Source: Yamagishiella unicocca
Taxonomy: Eukaryota; Chlorophyta; Chlorophyceae; Chlamydomonadales; Volvocaceae
Length of the DNA: 64,000 nt
Assembly (NCBI GenBank): GCA_003116995.1
Contig: BDSL01000110.1
Coordinates: 62,001-126,000 of the forward strand
Direction of reading: 5' to 3'
Shown here piece after piece: positions 22,401 through 33,510 of the stretch. Within the stretch, counting starts at the first letter, position 1, and every line of letters starts with the position of its first letter. Under the pieces are notes generated by a model. That model was given only the letters and a program-made list of their open reading frames with translations, had not been told where the DNA came from and did not search any database. The translations under genes and the position numbers were made by a program.

Positions 22401-25400
22401 TGCCAGGAGCGGCTGGCCCTTCGGCTGCATCTAGCGGTGGCGACCACGGCGGTAGCGGTGGCGCCGGCGGTGGTGGCTTACAGATCCCCGCTTCTCCTAC
22501 ACGGCAGCAACGCGGCTCACCGCTAATCCAGCGGCGGCTGTCGCCAGCCTCTGGGGAGGCGAATGTCGAGGGCGAGGAGGGGCCCATGGAGGAGCCTGAC
22601 GCGGGTTGGTTGGGACCGCTTGGCGTCGCTGGGTCGACCCCCGCTCGCAGCTCCGGCAGCCGCGGCAGCGGAGGTGGCGCTGCGGAGTTCAGCGGTCTCC
22701 GTTCGCAGCCGTCGTCGGGGCTTGCGGGGGTAGAGGGCGCGCTCGTGCTGTTTGGACAAGGACCGTCCGATGGGCAGGGCTCACGGGCCCACGATGGTGA
22801 TGGCGACGACGGCGCATTGGCGGTAGCGGAGGGGCAGGCCTTGAATGCCTCAGCCGTTTCATCCAGGGGTACACCTGCGGCAATGGGCGCGCGGACAGGG
22901 CTCCGGGTGCACTGGGACTCGGACAAGGAAAACCACGGCGACGTGGCGGGGGCTGCCGCCGCTGGCGTCTCTGCTCGCAGGGCTGACACAGCAGGTGGGG
23001 TCCTGGCCAGCCCCCTGCGGTTGTCACTTGTGGGGCAGCAGCTGCCGCTCCACCGAGGTGCTGGCATCGCTGCGTCTGCCGGCAAGCAGCTTCGTTCGGC
23101 TGTCGGCCCAGGCGACATGGTGATGACGACGACAGCGGCGGGCGCCTCGTTGGAAGGTGTCCCCCTTTCTGAGAACCGACAAAGCCAGCTGGATACCGGT
23201 TGCGGCAGCGGGGCTGCCAGTCTGGGGCATGGCGCAATGGGGGATGATGTGATGGAGGCGGAGATCCAGCAGCATCAGGGCCCCCATTGGGGACTGGTCA
23301 GCCAGGCTGGCGCTGCCGAAGATCCAGGCTTTGCGGACGCCATGGATCTGGATCTTGTCGATGACGACGCGCAGCCATTGGCGTCGCAGGGAGCAATCAT
23401 TGCGGCCGTTGCAGCGAACGGGACCCCTCCGCCACGGCCTGGGGCGCCACTGCTGCTGCCAGGCGGAGCTGCTGCCACGACGCCACGGCCTGGAGCGCCA
23501 CTGCTGCTGCCAGGCGGAGCTGCTGCCACGACGCCACGGCCTGGAGCGCCACTGCTGCTGCCAGGCGGAGCTGCTGCCACGACGCCACGGCCTGGGGCGC
23601 CACTGCTGCTGCCAGGCGGAGCTGCTGCCACGACGCCGGCGGGCAGCGCGCATGACTCCCGTGGAGCCGTCGTTGGCGGCGGCGCGCTGGGACTGCCGGC
23701 TCGGTTACCGCCGGTGCCGCTGTCGTTGACGCTGCAGCTGCAGACCCAGGCACATCACCAGTCGTCGCAACAGCAGGCGCCGATTGCGGGGACACCCAAC
23801 ACCGGGGCACACGGACCCATGGGTCCGCCCGGGGGCCTGGGCCTTGGCTCCATGCTGCGCCACAACCAGCGCCAACAGTGGTCCGATGGCGCCGAGGCTG
23901 ACGGGGGCTGGCAAGGTATGGTCTCGCCCACAGGTCCAAGAGCGAATCGATGACATGGCGGCGTGTTTTGGTGCATGCTTAAAAGAGCAGCAAACCTACC
24001 TCGTACTGCCCACTACGTAATCTCCTCTCAGTCCGCTTCACCGCCATGACTCATATGACCCATGGCCCACAAACACCATAACCCCGCCCTTCCCTTCTCC
24101 CGGCCCTTGCCACCATCTCCCCTCCCTCGAACAGCTTCTCCAAGTGTCTCCCGCCGCCTGGTCTGCGCTGGTGCCGCTGCCAACCCCGTATCTGCGAGTG
24201 CCGCATCCGCGGGGGCCCGTAACGCAGCAGCAGGTGCAACCAGCCAGCAGCAGCCAGGTTTTACCCCCGACCGCTCACCCTGGCCTGGAGCCAGCGGACA
24301 GGATGACATGGCGTTGGTGCTGGGCAGCCTCCCCAGCACCAGCGGTAGCGACTTCAGCCACGGAGGCAGTGGCATGCTTTCGAGGACGCTGCGGGAGCTG
24401 GACGCAGTGGCGCGCGCGGCGGCCACCGCGGTGGTTGTGGCGGCGGCCGCCGGATCACAGTTACCCGTCTGTGCCAGCCAGCAGGTGTGGGGTGAGGGCC
24501 GTGGAAGTAGGGCGCGGGGTGAGGCGTGTGTGTTGGGGGGACAGGGGAGGGGGTTCGTTCGTTCATTTGACACGTGTTTTGAATCTTGGGCACCACGAAA
24601 GAACACCAAGGCTCCCAACGCCATCGCATGCGTGCGCTTCTGCGCCTGCCTAGGCACGCACCAGCACCAGCAGTATCGGCGCGCCCTCTATCCGCCCCAC
24701 GATAACGGCCACTGCAGCCTGGTGTCCTTCCCTCCCTCCCTTCCATCCCTCCCCGACGTGCTAACCGGCGCCCTCCGGCCAACCGTACCGTCGCGCAGGT
24801 CCCCGGCTGCACGCAACTAGCGGTGGACTGCGACGACCTGCCCCGCGGGCTGGAGCTGCTGCGCCAGCTGGGAGCCTCACAGCAGCATCAGGAGGGCCAC
24901 CCCTTGGACAAGCTGCTGCAGCGGGAGGAGCCGCACGCGGCTCAGTCGCTGACGCAGCAGCAGCCCCGTTTGCTGTCCCAGGGGGCGCAGCCATACGATG
25001 ACCTGGGCACGCAGCGGCGCGTACAGCCTGCCACACAAGAGCTTATTCCACATGCGCACGGCGTTGGCGTCAGTGCCGTTGAGGGGGCCAGGCAGCAGCT
25101 GCCCTGGAGCCAGCTGGGAGGCTGCAGCAGCCAGGCGGCATCCGCTGCGACCAGGCTGGTGGACCTGACCCAGGGTCGGCAGCGCAAGGAGGCAGCCAGG
25201 TGGGAGGCTGCGGCCGGTGGTGTCTCCCTGCCTGGGCCCTTACTTGGCCCTGCCTTGGCTCACCCCCAACCCAGTTCCATGGCTCGCTGCTGGTGTCCTA
25301 GGCAGCAGCCGTCAAAGAAAACGTGTCAGGCTCTGCCCCTGCCATATTGTTCCTTTCTGCGCGCCAAGATGTTCAGGCCTTTCTTTCGCTAAAAACACGT

Positions 25401-25797
25401 CTAGCCACGTCAGCCTATCGGCTGCACTCGCCTCGCTACACCCCTTGCCATCCGTCGCTCCCGCCCTTCGCCGCTCAGGTGTTTCTACGACATGCTGGTC
25501 CTTAAGAACCATGGTCTGGTGGATTTGTACCAGGCGCAGTACGGAAGAACGCAACCTGCCACAGCGCACGACCCGTACGGCACCAGTATCCAAGCCACCG
25601 AGGAAACCAACGAGGCGGCCGCCGGAGATGCAGGAGCAGCTGCATCCCTACCGGCATTTGCGGTCCGGGGCCCCCACGTTGACGGTGAAGTGGCGGAGGG
25701 GGCGGACACTGCCATGCCGGAGGTCTGGGTGATCCTGACGCAGAGCGGCGTTGAGACGGCCAGTCAACGGCTGCTGCCCGAAACGGACTCTCAGTAA
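16455..25797 (+). CDS. RAD21: Cohesin alpha-kleisin RAD21/SCC1, 14 exons, about 1825 aa
   Basis: The kleisin bridges the SMC1 and SMC3 heads and closes the cohesin ring. Exons: 16455-16547, 17185-17319, 17686-17726, 18048-18184, 18394-18461, 18811-18897, 19048-20833, 20989-21029, 21196-21367, 21687-21824, 22206-23915, 24135-24484, 24799-25199, 25479-25797; all phases join. The N-terminal kleisin domain (MFYSTQILARKGPLG ... PLALRLSGQLLLGVCRIYARK ... DCQDALVKIRLAF) resembles mitotic SCC1 rather than REC8. A conserved middle motif is split over exons 7-9 (TIPTSSLRGWLQ). The C-terminal winged helix reads GRQRKEAARCFYDMLVLKNH (residues about 1710-1731). EVEIER at 231-236 fits a separase cleavage consensus. 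At about 1825 aa it is far longer than usual (600-1100 aa) because of disordered Ala/Gly regions. Intron 1 has a GC donor (cag|gcaagt). The start ATG is fixed by the family N-terminus. Confidence 0.93.
17836..17929. repeat. 31-bp tandem repeat x3 in RAD21 intron 3
   Basis: Three copies of a unit containing ctgcagccttcgcgttgcc and ending catatcacc (atatcac at 17861, 17892 and 17923). Non-coding; within the intron 17727-18047. Confidence 0.85.
23432..23635. repeat. 51-bp coding repeat x4 in RAD21 exon 11
   Basis: Four nearly perfect 51-bp copies code the 17-residue unit PRPGAPLLLPGGAAATT in the disordered region of the kleisin. Because the unit is a multiple of three, copy-number change keeps the frame. 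Confidence 0.95.
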
Positions 25798-27094
25798 GGG
25801 TGTATATTGCGGTGGCGCCGGCAGTGAGTGGCAGTAGCGGTCATGAAGGAACCGGGGCGGTCCCACCACTTCTGCTGCTGCTCGTGCATCGGCTATGTGC
25901 ATAGGAGGCCGAAGACGCCTTGGAATCCTTGCCGGGTAGGACGCCACCGTCCGGAGATGGGGATGGGGCGGAGACAACGCTACTATTTCGATGAGAGCCC
26001 ACCATCGGTGGGCGACCGTGGGATGGCAGTAAATGGAGAGAGAGGGAGTTCTTTTTTGCTGTTGACTTGCGTGCGTGCACCATGACGCCAAAGCGTGACG
26101 TCCGTTGACGAAACTACACGCACACCTGCGCGGGCCGTTGCTTGAGACGCCAGGCAAGGAAGGCGCAGTGCACACTGCTAGCGCGGATGCGGAGCACACC
26201 GCATACGGTGTGCTGCACGTGCGTCGTTGCGATTCGTTTACAGACAAGTTTTGATTATTGGGGAACCTAGTGTCTGCTGGCAGAATGCTTGGGCCGGGCC
26301 AGGAGTCGAACCGACGGCGCTGCCGCGGTCTGCTGCAGTGGACAGCTCCGGTTGACGGCATCTAACCACAGTTGAAAATTTAGCTGTTGACGTATTCGGG
26401 GGGACATGCCTGGTTGATGCGAACTCCGTAAAGCTTGGCCCTAACGCCTGCAGTCCAGGACGTAATGACATTTGCAATCTACGCCGGAGGAGAGCACCGT
26501 TGCATCAACCAGCGCCGACGGTGGAGTGTTGATGTTGACCAATCAGTCCTGTTCAGTACCGGATAGCGTCGTGTTGTGTGCCCAATTGATCGTTTACTGT
26601 GACCGTCGTAGAGGTCGTTGTAGAGGGTCTTTGATCGTTGGACTCGTTGGTCGACGAGCACGCAAGGCACGACGCATACCTCCTTTTCAAATAAATATTT
26701 TCGACGGTTGGCCATTGGGTGCGTGATGTGCGACGGATATACAGAACTGCACGTGTCAGCTGCGAGCCAAGAACACGTGTCCATGTGTACGGATGGAGCT
26801 TGGGATACTGTACATTGAAACGAGTGCTTGCCACCTGCGCCCATTACTTGACTGAGCGAAGCATGCCTGGAGGCCTACCGCTCAAAATGCAGCCGCAGGT
26901 GGACATGCAGGGCGGGTATTTCGCCCCTTCTCCCCTCGTCGTTCCCTGTATTACCTAACAGCAGGACGTCTTGCCGGTTTACCCTGCAGCGAGCAGACAC
27001 TCGGCATGGGAAAATGCCCGATAATATGGGCGAAAACATATTTAAAACGGCGCACAAACCAGCATTCCGTGGGTCCCTGTAACCTGCCAAATTG
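25798..27094. other. 3' flank of RAD21, no gene seen
   Basis: Mixed-composition DNA with only short frames. The first downstream TGTAA I noticed is at 27078-27082, unusually far (about 1.28 kb) from the RAD21 stop, so the true 3' end is unclear. Confidence 0.4.
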
Positions 27095-27215
27095 GAAAGT
27101 GTCCTCAAACCCGGGCGCACCCAAGACAAGAAGAACCCATACAACACATCACCATACGACGGTCGGGGCTGAACCCAGCAGGAGAAGAGGTTTAGGGTTT
27201 GACCCTTAATGACGA
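27095..27215 (-). repeat. Dispersed repeat family A, fragment 1
   Basis: On the minus strand this reads ctgctgggttcagccccgac, then tcgtatggtga, then gtcttgggtgcgcccgggtt and tgaggacac. The same ordered blocks occur in the copies at 27430-28000 (-) and 32890-33510 (+). No conserved coding frame is shared, so it is treated as a degenerate transposon-derived or other dispersed repeat. Confidence 0.55.
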
Positions 27216-27429
27216 AACCCTTTTCTTGTGTCAAAATATGTTACCACGGTATCCTTGGTGAATTTTGATTGATCATGACGTAGGTTTTCGCTGTCCCGCC
27301 CGGCTTACCGTAGTTCATCATTCTGTCGGACGCCCGCCCTGACCAATTCTCGGAAAAACAAGCTTTTGCAGGGTCTCTGAAACGATGATCGGCTTAAAAT
27401 GGCGGAAAACATGTGACATACGTAATAGC

Positions 27430-28000
27430 AAGAGGCGCCAAGAGGTTACGGTATCCACAAGCCCTGGCGAACTGAGGACAAAATGAGCTGAAATGAGGGG
27501 CCCATGCCAGGGGCCTCACCATAGGAGATAAAGCCGGGCTGGGCCGGGCAGAACCCCACACGGCTGACGCCCCCAAGGGCACAGGAAAGCCTATTAGGAC
27601 ACAGAGACAATGGGCAAGCCTAGGACAATCGAGGGGCCCGCACCGAGACGATCGCACCGCCATACGACAAGCCAGCGCTAGCAGCCAGCAGGCGCCCCAA
27701 ACGGCACAGGATAAAAAGGAAACTGATCGCGCTCCACAGGGGGGCCCCAGAAAAAAACAAAGAACAACCCAGGCACCCAGCCAGCAGCAAACGAAATGGA
27801 GCATGAGCGTCCCAACAGCCCAAGGCCAAGAGGACTGGGAAGCGGCAAAACCGGGCAGATGACGCCCCAGGCACACCCAGCAAAACGGGTGCAGACGACG
27901 AAGCAAATACGAGGGCAGGAGGATATCCAAGAAACAGCACCGGGCCCAGAAGGTTCCTGAGCGGACAAGCGGCCCACGAGGAGCATCAGGCGGCAGGAGC
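27430..28000 (-). repeat. Dispersed repeat family A, copy 2
   Basis: A GC-rich island in AT-richer DNA. Minus-strand blocks gcgcctgctggctgctagcg, ctggcttgtcgta, ctatggtgaggcc and gttcgccagggctt appear in the same order as in the copy at 32890-33510. It carries a 251-residue Leu/Cys/Trp-rich open frame (28149-27394) with no recognisable domain. The frame is not conserved in the other copies. Confidence 0.6.
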
Positions 28001-28635
28001 CGCTCAGGCCCTCCAGGGCAGCTAGAGTTCAGCCCGCACACCGCATACGACCACCAGCCACACGCTACTATCATAACACTGCAACACCTCATTATTATTA
28101 ATTGAACAGTACGTCTGGGCATGTCACAGATACTACACAAGAAGTGCATCGCCGTTTCGTTCGGAGACCCATCCTGCGGGCCGATGATAACGAAAGCTCA
28201 CGAAAACCGACATGGCGAAATTCGTATATAACAAGGACGTCGTAGGATTCACTGTACGGAGGCGAACGGGCACGTATCCCGTGAGCAATTCGTACGGTAT
28301 CCGCAACTCGAGGTGGCGGATGAAAGCCGGCGCAACATCCCTGATTATATGTATATGCCAGAAGCTTATCATGTGCGGGTGCGTTGGCTTAATAAGGTGC
28401 TGTTACTAATTGTGCGTGGCCTACCCTGGTCTACTATCAGTAGTCACCTATCATCCCGTGACGTATCAGCCCAACCTTTTGCCCGCACGCCTTGACGTCG
28501 TGAGCTCGTCGTCTCACCAGCTGTGTTCGAAGTAAAACACGCACGCACACATATCATCACCGACTTGTCGCTATAGCCCTTGCTTCACTATCGATCGATC
28601 GTCCGCGGTCGCTCGAGGCGATCAAGCAAGGACTA
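28001..28635. other. 5' flank of the secreted Pro-rich protein gene
   Basis: AT-richer sequence without a supported gene. It presumably holds the promoter and 5' UTR of the gene starting at 28636. Confidence 0.35.
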
Positions 28636-29211
28636 ATGGCCCTCAAGTTGTGCTGCTGGCGAGCGCCCCTAGTAGCGCTGCTGCTGGTCGTTGCAGCGGC
28701 AGTCGGCACAGATGCGGGTAACAATGGTGGCGGTGCAGGCGGAGCAAATAAACGTAAGTATCTTCCTGGGTGCTCCTCGCAACAGCAACCGCTTGCCTGC
28801 GCGGCACGTACGACTTTTCATTTCCACTCCACACCTAACTTGATTCGACTATCATTGAGCTGTAAGCATGTAATGCCTACAGGATGGCGAGGTTACACTG
28901 GGTTACAGTGTCCGCAGCGACAATACTACCAATATAAGGGTATAACATTAAAATGACTGATGGTCATTCACAAATGTGAATCGCTTACTTGTGCTCATGT
29001 TTCTGCAGCTTTGCAGTCACCAAAGCCACCGCCGTTGCCTAGGCCACCGCCACCATCACCAAAGCCACCCCGCCCTTCCCCGCCGCCGCGCATCAAGGAC
29101 CCTCATCCGCCACGGGGGTCGCCCTCCGTCGTCAAGGACACGGAGCGGGGTCCGACACCTCCCGCTGTCAAGGGCAACAACGGGAGGCTTGCTACGGGCT
29201 CTCAGCACTGA
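28636..29211 (+). CDS. Small secreted hydroxyproline-rich-type protein, 106 aa
   Basis: Probably exported to the extracellular matrix or cell wall. Two exons, 28636-28753 and 29009-29211, joined in phase (donor aaac|gtaagt, acceptor tttctgcag). Residues 1 to about 27 form a signal peptide with a Leu/Val/Ala core (ALLLVVAAAVGTDA). A Gly/Asn spacer follows, then a Pro-rich block with SPKPPP, PPPPSPKPP and PSPPPR motifs typical of volvocine extensin-like or pherophorin-like glycoproteins, then a basic tail ending GRLATGSQH. There is no pherophorin domain, so it is not a classic pherophorin. The signal peptide, glycine spacer and intron position match the gene at 30848-32001 on the other strand. 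Function beyond a structural role is unknown. Confidence 0.75.
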
Positions 29212-29634
29212 CACAAGGCGATGTGAATTTGTCTAGGAGGACTAGATAGTGTTTTAGTTGGTTACGATGGGTTCACGACAAGGGGGCCGGTGGCATCGCC
29301 CGAAGGACCATGCCATGCATGTCGGTGGCCTCTACTTAAAACCAATGTGCTGCTGAGCAACAGCCTCGCATCGCGCGCCAACGGCGTGCACGCACATACA
29401 CTGTGCATCGGTCGCTAGTCGTCCTAGCAATGAAATAATGTGGCTTGCGTCGACGTTGATGCAGCAGATGGCGGTGTCGCTATCAATAAGCTACGTGAAT
29501 GGGCTGCTGTAGGTGCCGGCGTAGTTGGTCAGGCGCTTGACCGTGTGTTTATGCACTCTCAATAAGCAGTGTGTTAAAATGTCTCGCGGAGTATTCCTTT
29601 CTCGGTAGGTATTAAGGACGGATATGCGATTGTC

Positions 29635-29639
29635 TGTAA
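29635..29639 (+). promoter_or_regulatory. Candidate poly(A) signal TGTAA of the 28636 gene
   Basis: TGTAA (in ttgtctgtaaaacc) about 424 bp after the stop codon at 29209-29211. Confidence 0.45.
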
Positions 29640-30847
29640 AACCTACGTATTTGGACTTGTGTTACACGTCCTGCTGTACTACTTGTGGTTTGGCGGTGTC
29701 TTTTCCTGCAGTGCTCCCCCCGCTCAATCCGCATCTTCCGTAGTCGTTCGCGATGGCTGGAGTTCGTAGCTGTAGTAAAGCTTAACGTCTAGGTATTTGT
29801 GATAGCCTAGCACCCCTTCTCCCCCCCTTTCTAATACGTCCCTTCTCGCATAAGGCAGGCTCGGACTCCACTTCGGTCACGCGTGGGGGTACTTCTGTTG
29901 CTAATTTTATTCATGTCACTTAACAAGCTTGGCTATTGACTGAAACCGGTGGCGGCTGATGGTCGATCGGCAGGTGTGCGCGGAGGCCGGCGGAGGTCGA
30001 GGACTTCTGGATCCGTCCCTTATAACGTCGTCGCATTCTAGATCCTGCAAGTATGGTTCGCTTACACAGCAACCAAGTGGATATATCAATAATAAACAGC
30101 AATGACTGTACCGGCAAAAATAACCACAAGCGTCATGAACTGCTATATGCTAGCTGGGCAGCTGGCAAGCAACCAAGGTAATACAACGCATGTAACATCT
30201 TACTAATACAAATGAATCGAAAATATATATGTTCTAGGCTCTCTACGCCTGTCTTACCCTACATGGAACGATTCGGTGCTGGCGTCCACCGGCGATCGAC
30301 CGACCGACACACGCACACGACAGTTCTCACACGTAGCAGCAGCAGCAGCAGCAGCAGCAACATCAGCAATAGCAGCAACAGAGCGACAGCAGCAGCAGCA
30401 GCAGCAGCACCAACAGCAGCAGCAGCAGCAGTGTCAGATGTAGGATAGAGGGCACAGCAGGCGCTATCCACACACGGCATACATCTGTCAATCGCCAGTT
30501 CGTCCGCCGTCGTCCAGCCAAGAATTACGCCCCATTGCTGCGCCACGCACGTAATAGGGTTGCGGGCGCTTCCGAACCGCGAGGGCGTTGAGGGGTGTGG
30601 CCAGTAATCGCAGGTGTCACGCATTGCGGCACACGCGCCTCGCCCAACGAACCTCTCACCGCCACGTACGAATGAATGAATGTATGAGTACGGGGGGCCG
30701 CACTTACTTGCTTCCCCCGTCAATTAAGTAGTGCATGTATGTGGAGCAAAGCCAATGACCCTCGACGAGCATGCCGCCGTGCATGGCCGCCGATGTGCAA
30801 ACATTTTCGCATGCATGCATGCCCAACCTTGCAGCCCTGCGTCCAAA
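29640..30847. other. Gap between the two convergent Pro-rich genes; AGC microsatellite
   Basis: No gene seen. Holds an (AGC)n-type microsatellite at about 30331-30430 with CAA interruptions. The part near 30600-30847 probably contains the 3' UTR of the minus-strand gene. Confidence 0.5.
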
Positions 30848-32001
30848 TTAGGCTACGTGCCGCCGTGACCTCCGGCCACCGTTGCCGCCGCCGCCGCCAT
30901 TGCCGGCACCACCGTTGCCGACGGGTGGTTTGGGTGATGGCGGCGGAGGCAAAGGAGGCGAAGGCGGTCGAGGTGGCGGGCTGGGTGGCGGGCTGGGAGG
31001 CGGCGGTGGCGAAGGTGATGGCGGTGGAGGCGAGGGAGAGGGCGGCGAAGGGGGCGGTGAGGGAGAGGGCGGCGGCTGCGGCGAAGGAGGCGGCGGTGGT
31101 GGACTGGGAGAAGGTGGCGGTGATGGTGAAGGAGGCGGAGGTGGAGGCGGTGGCGGTGGGGGAGACGGCGGCGTTGGCGACGGGGGAGGCGGCAGCGGAG
31201 GCGGTGGAGGCGGGGACGGGGGGGTGGGGGCGGCGGGGGAGGAGGTAGAGGAGGAGGAGGTGGGGGAGGTGGTGGGGTAGGCGGAGGAGGGGGGGGTGGA
31301 GGAGGGGGAGGGGGCGGCGGAGGAGGGGGAGGGGGGGCGGTGGCGAAGGGGATGGAGGAGGTGGGGATGGCGGGAATGGAGAAGGCGGGGATGGAGAAGG
31401 CGGTAGAGGAGACGGTGGCGGCCGGGGTGGCTTGGGTGATGGCGGCGGTGGGCGAGGGCTCGGCGGCTTAGGCGACGGCGGCGGAGGCGACGGCGGCCCC
31501 GGCGGTGGCCTAGGCAGAACTGCAGAAACATTGACATAACAAACGGAACAAGTTATATACGGACATCTTTGCAGTTTATATATACTTTGTATTACCATAA
31601 TTGCGGACACCGACCGCAACCTCGTATTAATGTTTAATCGTACGCCTGGGAACGTTACAGGGTCTCAAGACGCCGAGTGTTGGAGGTGAGTACGTCTGGA
31701 GGCATCACACACCCTCATCAGCACTCTGCTTCATTACTGTAGGCAATACATGCTTACAGCGCAATAACAATGTCAAGGATCAAGTAATAATAATGTGTGG
31801 TAGGCGTGCCGTGCGTGCAATCAAGCGGCGGTCGCTGCTGATGAGAGGAGTACTCAGAAGGATTCCCCACGTACATCTGTTTGTGGCGCCGCCGCCGCCG
31901 CCATTCTTAGGCGCCGCGTCCGTGCCGATTGCCGCTGCTGCAATGACTGACAGCGCGACCACCAAAGGCGCCCGCCACCAGCAGCACTCCATGCGAGCCA
32001 T
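30848..32001 (-). CDS. Secreted Pro-rich (SPPPP) protein, paralogue of 28636 gene, frame broken
   Basis: Likely extracellular hydroxyproline-rich glycoprotein. Exon 1 is 32001-31875: signal peptide MARMECCWWRAPLVVAL and an APKNGGGGG spacer, closely matching the start of the 28636 gene. Exon 2 begins at 31519 after tttctgcag and reads SPPPPSPKPP repeats. The Pro-rich frame then shifts twice, at or near the G runs 31331-31337 and 31289-31296. The second SPPPP stretch runs in another frame to a stop at 30848-30850, with the tail SPKPPVGNGGAGNGG. Either the runs carry sequencing indels, an unseen intron restores the frame, or the gene is decaying. If the first frame is used unchanged it loses its SPPPP character and ends near 30720. 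Confidence 0.6.
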
Positions 32002-32889
32002 CAGCGCTTGCTTTATCGCACGCCTGCATGCGGGCGGGCGGGCATAATAAGAGGTAACGAAGCAAAGCCTGTAGCACAGTGACCAGTCTGTGATGATACA
32101 TATGCCCACTGTAACAACAACATATGTGCGCACGTTTTGGACACAGCTGGTAAGTTGTCGAGCTCACAGCAGTTAAGTGTCAAGGCGTGAGGGCAATCAA
32201 GGTAAAGCGAATCACCTTTGCAATGTAGGTCGGGCTGCTAACTGAAGTCGCTGCAGGATGTCGGGCGACTGGAGGAGCTTGAGGTAGCCCTCTAGGCGGG
32301 GTAAGCCACGCGCGATTAGATAGCAACAGGTAGGATAGCGCCTGACTTCAGGCAAGGCACCTGCACACGAGCGCTTCTGAGATGAACAACTAGGGTTATT
32401 GTGCCAGCTTTTTATTACCGTACGAATTGCTAGAGGAGCCCGTTAGCCGTACTATGACTCCTACCATCCACACATTCGTTACGTATGACGATTACGGAAC
32501 TTCGCAATGACGATAATAAGGCGATTACGGAACTTCGTGGTGTCGCGTACGAGGACAAGTAGCCGCAAAGATGCGGAGGTACCAAATGGTTTGCCACTGT
32601 TGCCTGGCTCACTCGCTGACCGGATCAACGGTAATTGGTTTCGTCTAAGTAACTAGTATCACTTTGCCGGCTGATGAGGCCAGGATGGAGGTTGTTGCAA
32701 CAACTGAGGCGTTGAAGGCTCGGTCACTGTGTCTCCCGGCTCACGGCAGCTACCGCCCAAGTACTTCCGTAACATCGGTCCACGCACCAGAGCTAGCTCC
32801 GGAGACCTTTCGCATTTCTTGCGTACGTGTGCCATCATTTTTATAATGGGAGGTTATTTTCATTACTATCGAACTGCCTCATGCTCTTA
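32002..32889. other. Intergenic; short direct repeat, no gene seen
   Basis: Low-GC sequence upstream of the minus-strand Pro-rich gene. The block cgattacggaacttcg occurs twice (near 32489 and 32522). No supported gene. Confidence 0.4.
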
Positions 32890-33510
32890 CTTCTGGGCCG
32901 GGGATGTCTCTTTGGCATTGTTCTCCCGTGCGGGCTGGTGCGCCTAGTTGTTTCCGCTGCTTTCTGTGGCCATGTTGGTGGATGCGCCTGGAGCACCGTC
33001 TGCCCGATTTTGCGTTTTCCCCGTCCTCGTGGCCTTAGTTTGTTGGAACTGCCCATCGTGCTGAAGTTCCCTCTGCTGGCCGGTTGCTTGGTTGGAGGGT
33101 TATTTCGAGGGTGGTTGTTGCCCTGGGCGCGTCAGCCCGGCGGGGCTCTTAGCTGGTACCACCGTGTCTTTCGGAAATGAGTGCCTGGGTTGTCCTATTA
33201 TGTCGGGGCCCCGCCCGCCGTTTTGGGCACGGCGGGATGTCCTGCTTTTATTCTTGTGCCTTTTCGGGCGTCTGCTGGCTGCTGGCACTGGCTTATCGTG
33301 CGGGACGTTCTCGTTCTCGGTCCCCCCGCTGGCTCTGATTCTACCCGGCGTCTATGTGCTTTTCGAGGCTTCCTGCCTGTGCCTTCGGGGCGTCCGCTGG
33401 GTCCATCCCCGGCTCTCGTATGGTGAGGCCACGGAAAAGGCCCCTCTTCCTGTCCTGGGTTCGCCCGGGCTTGAGGACACTGTACCGGTTTGTTATTAGG
33501 AAGCGCCGTC
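32890..33510 (+). repeat. Dispersed repeat family A, copy 3
   Basis: Plus-strand counterpart of the copy at 27430-28000. It shares gcgtctgctggctgctggca, ctggcttatcgtg, ctcgtatggtgaggcc and gttcgcccgggcttgaggac in order. It overlaps two open frames (32827-33180 and 33092-33499) with Leu/Cys/Gly-rich products and no known domain; the frame is not preserved between copies. Confidence 0.6.

Noticed and set aside
27183..27205. ggtttagggtttgacc, similar to a TTTAGGG telomere repeat
   Set aside because: Only one full unit is present, so there is no telomeric array.
27394..28149. Minus-strand 251-residue Leu/Cys/Trp-rich frame resembling a membrane protein
   Set aside because: Lies in dispersed repeat family A; the frame is not conserved in the other copies and no domain or splice support exists.
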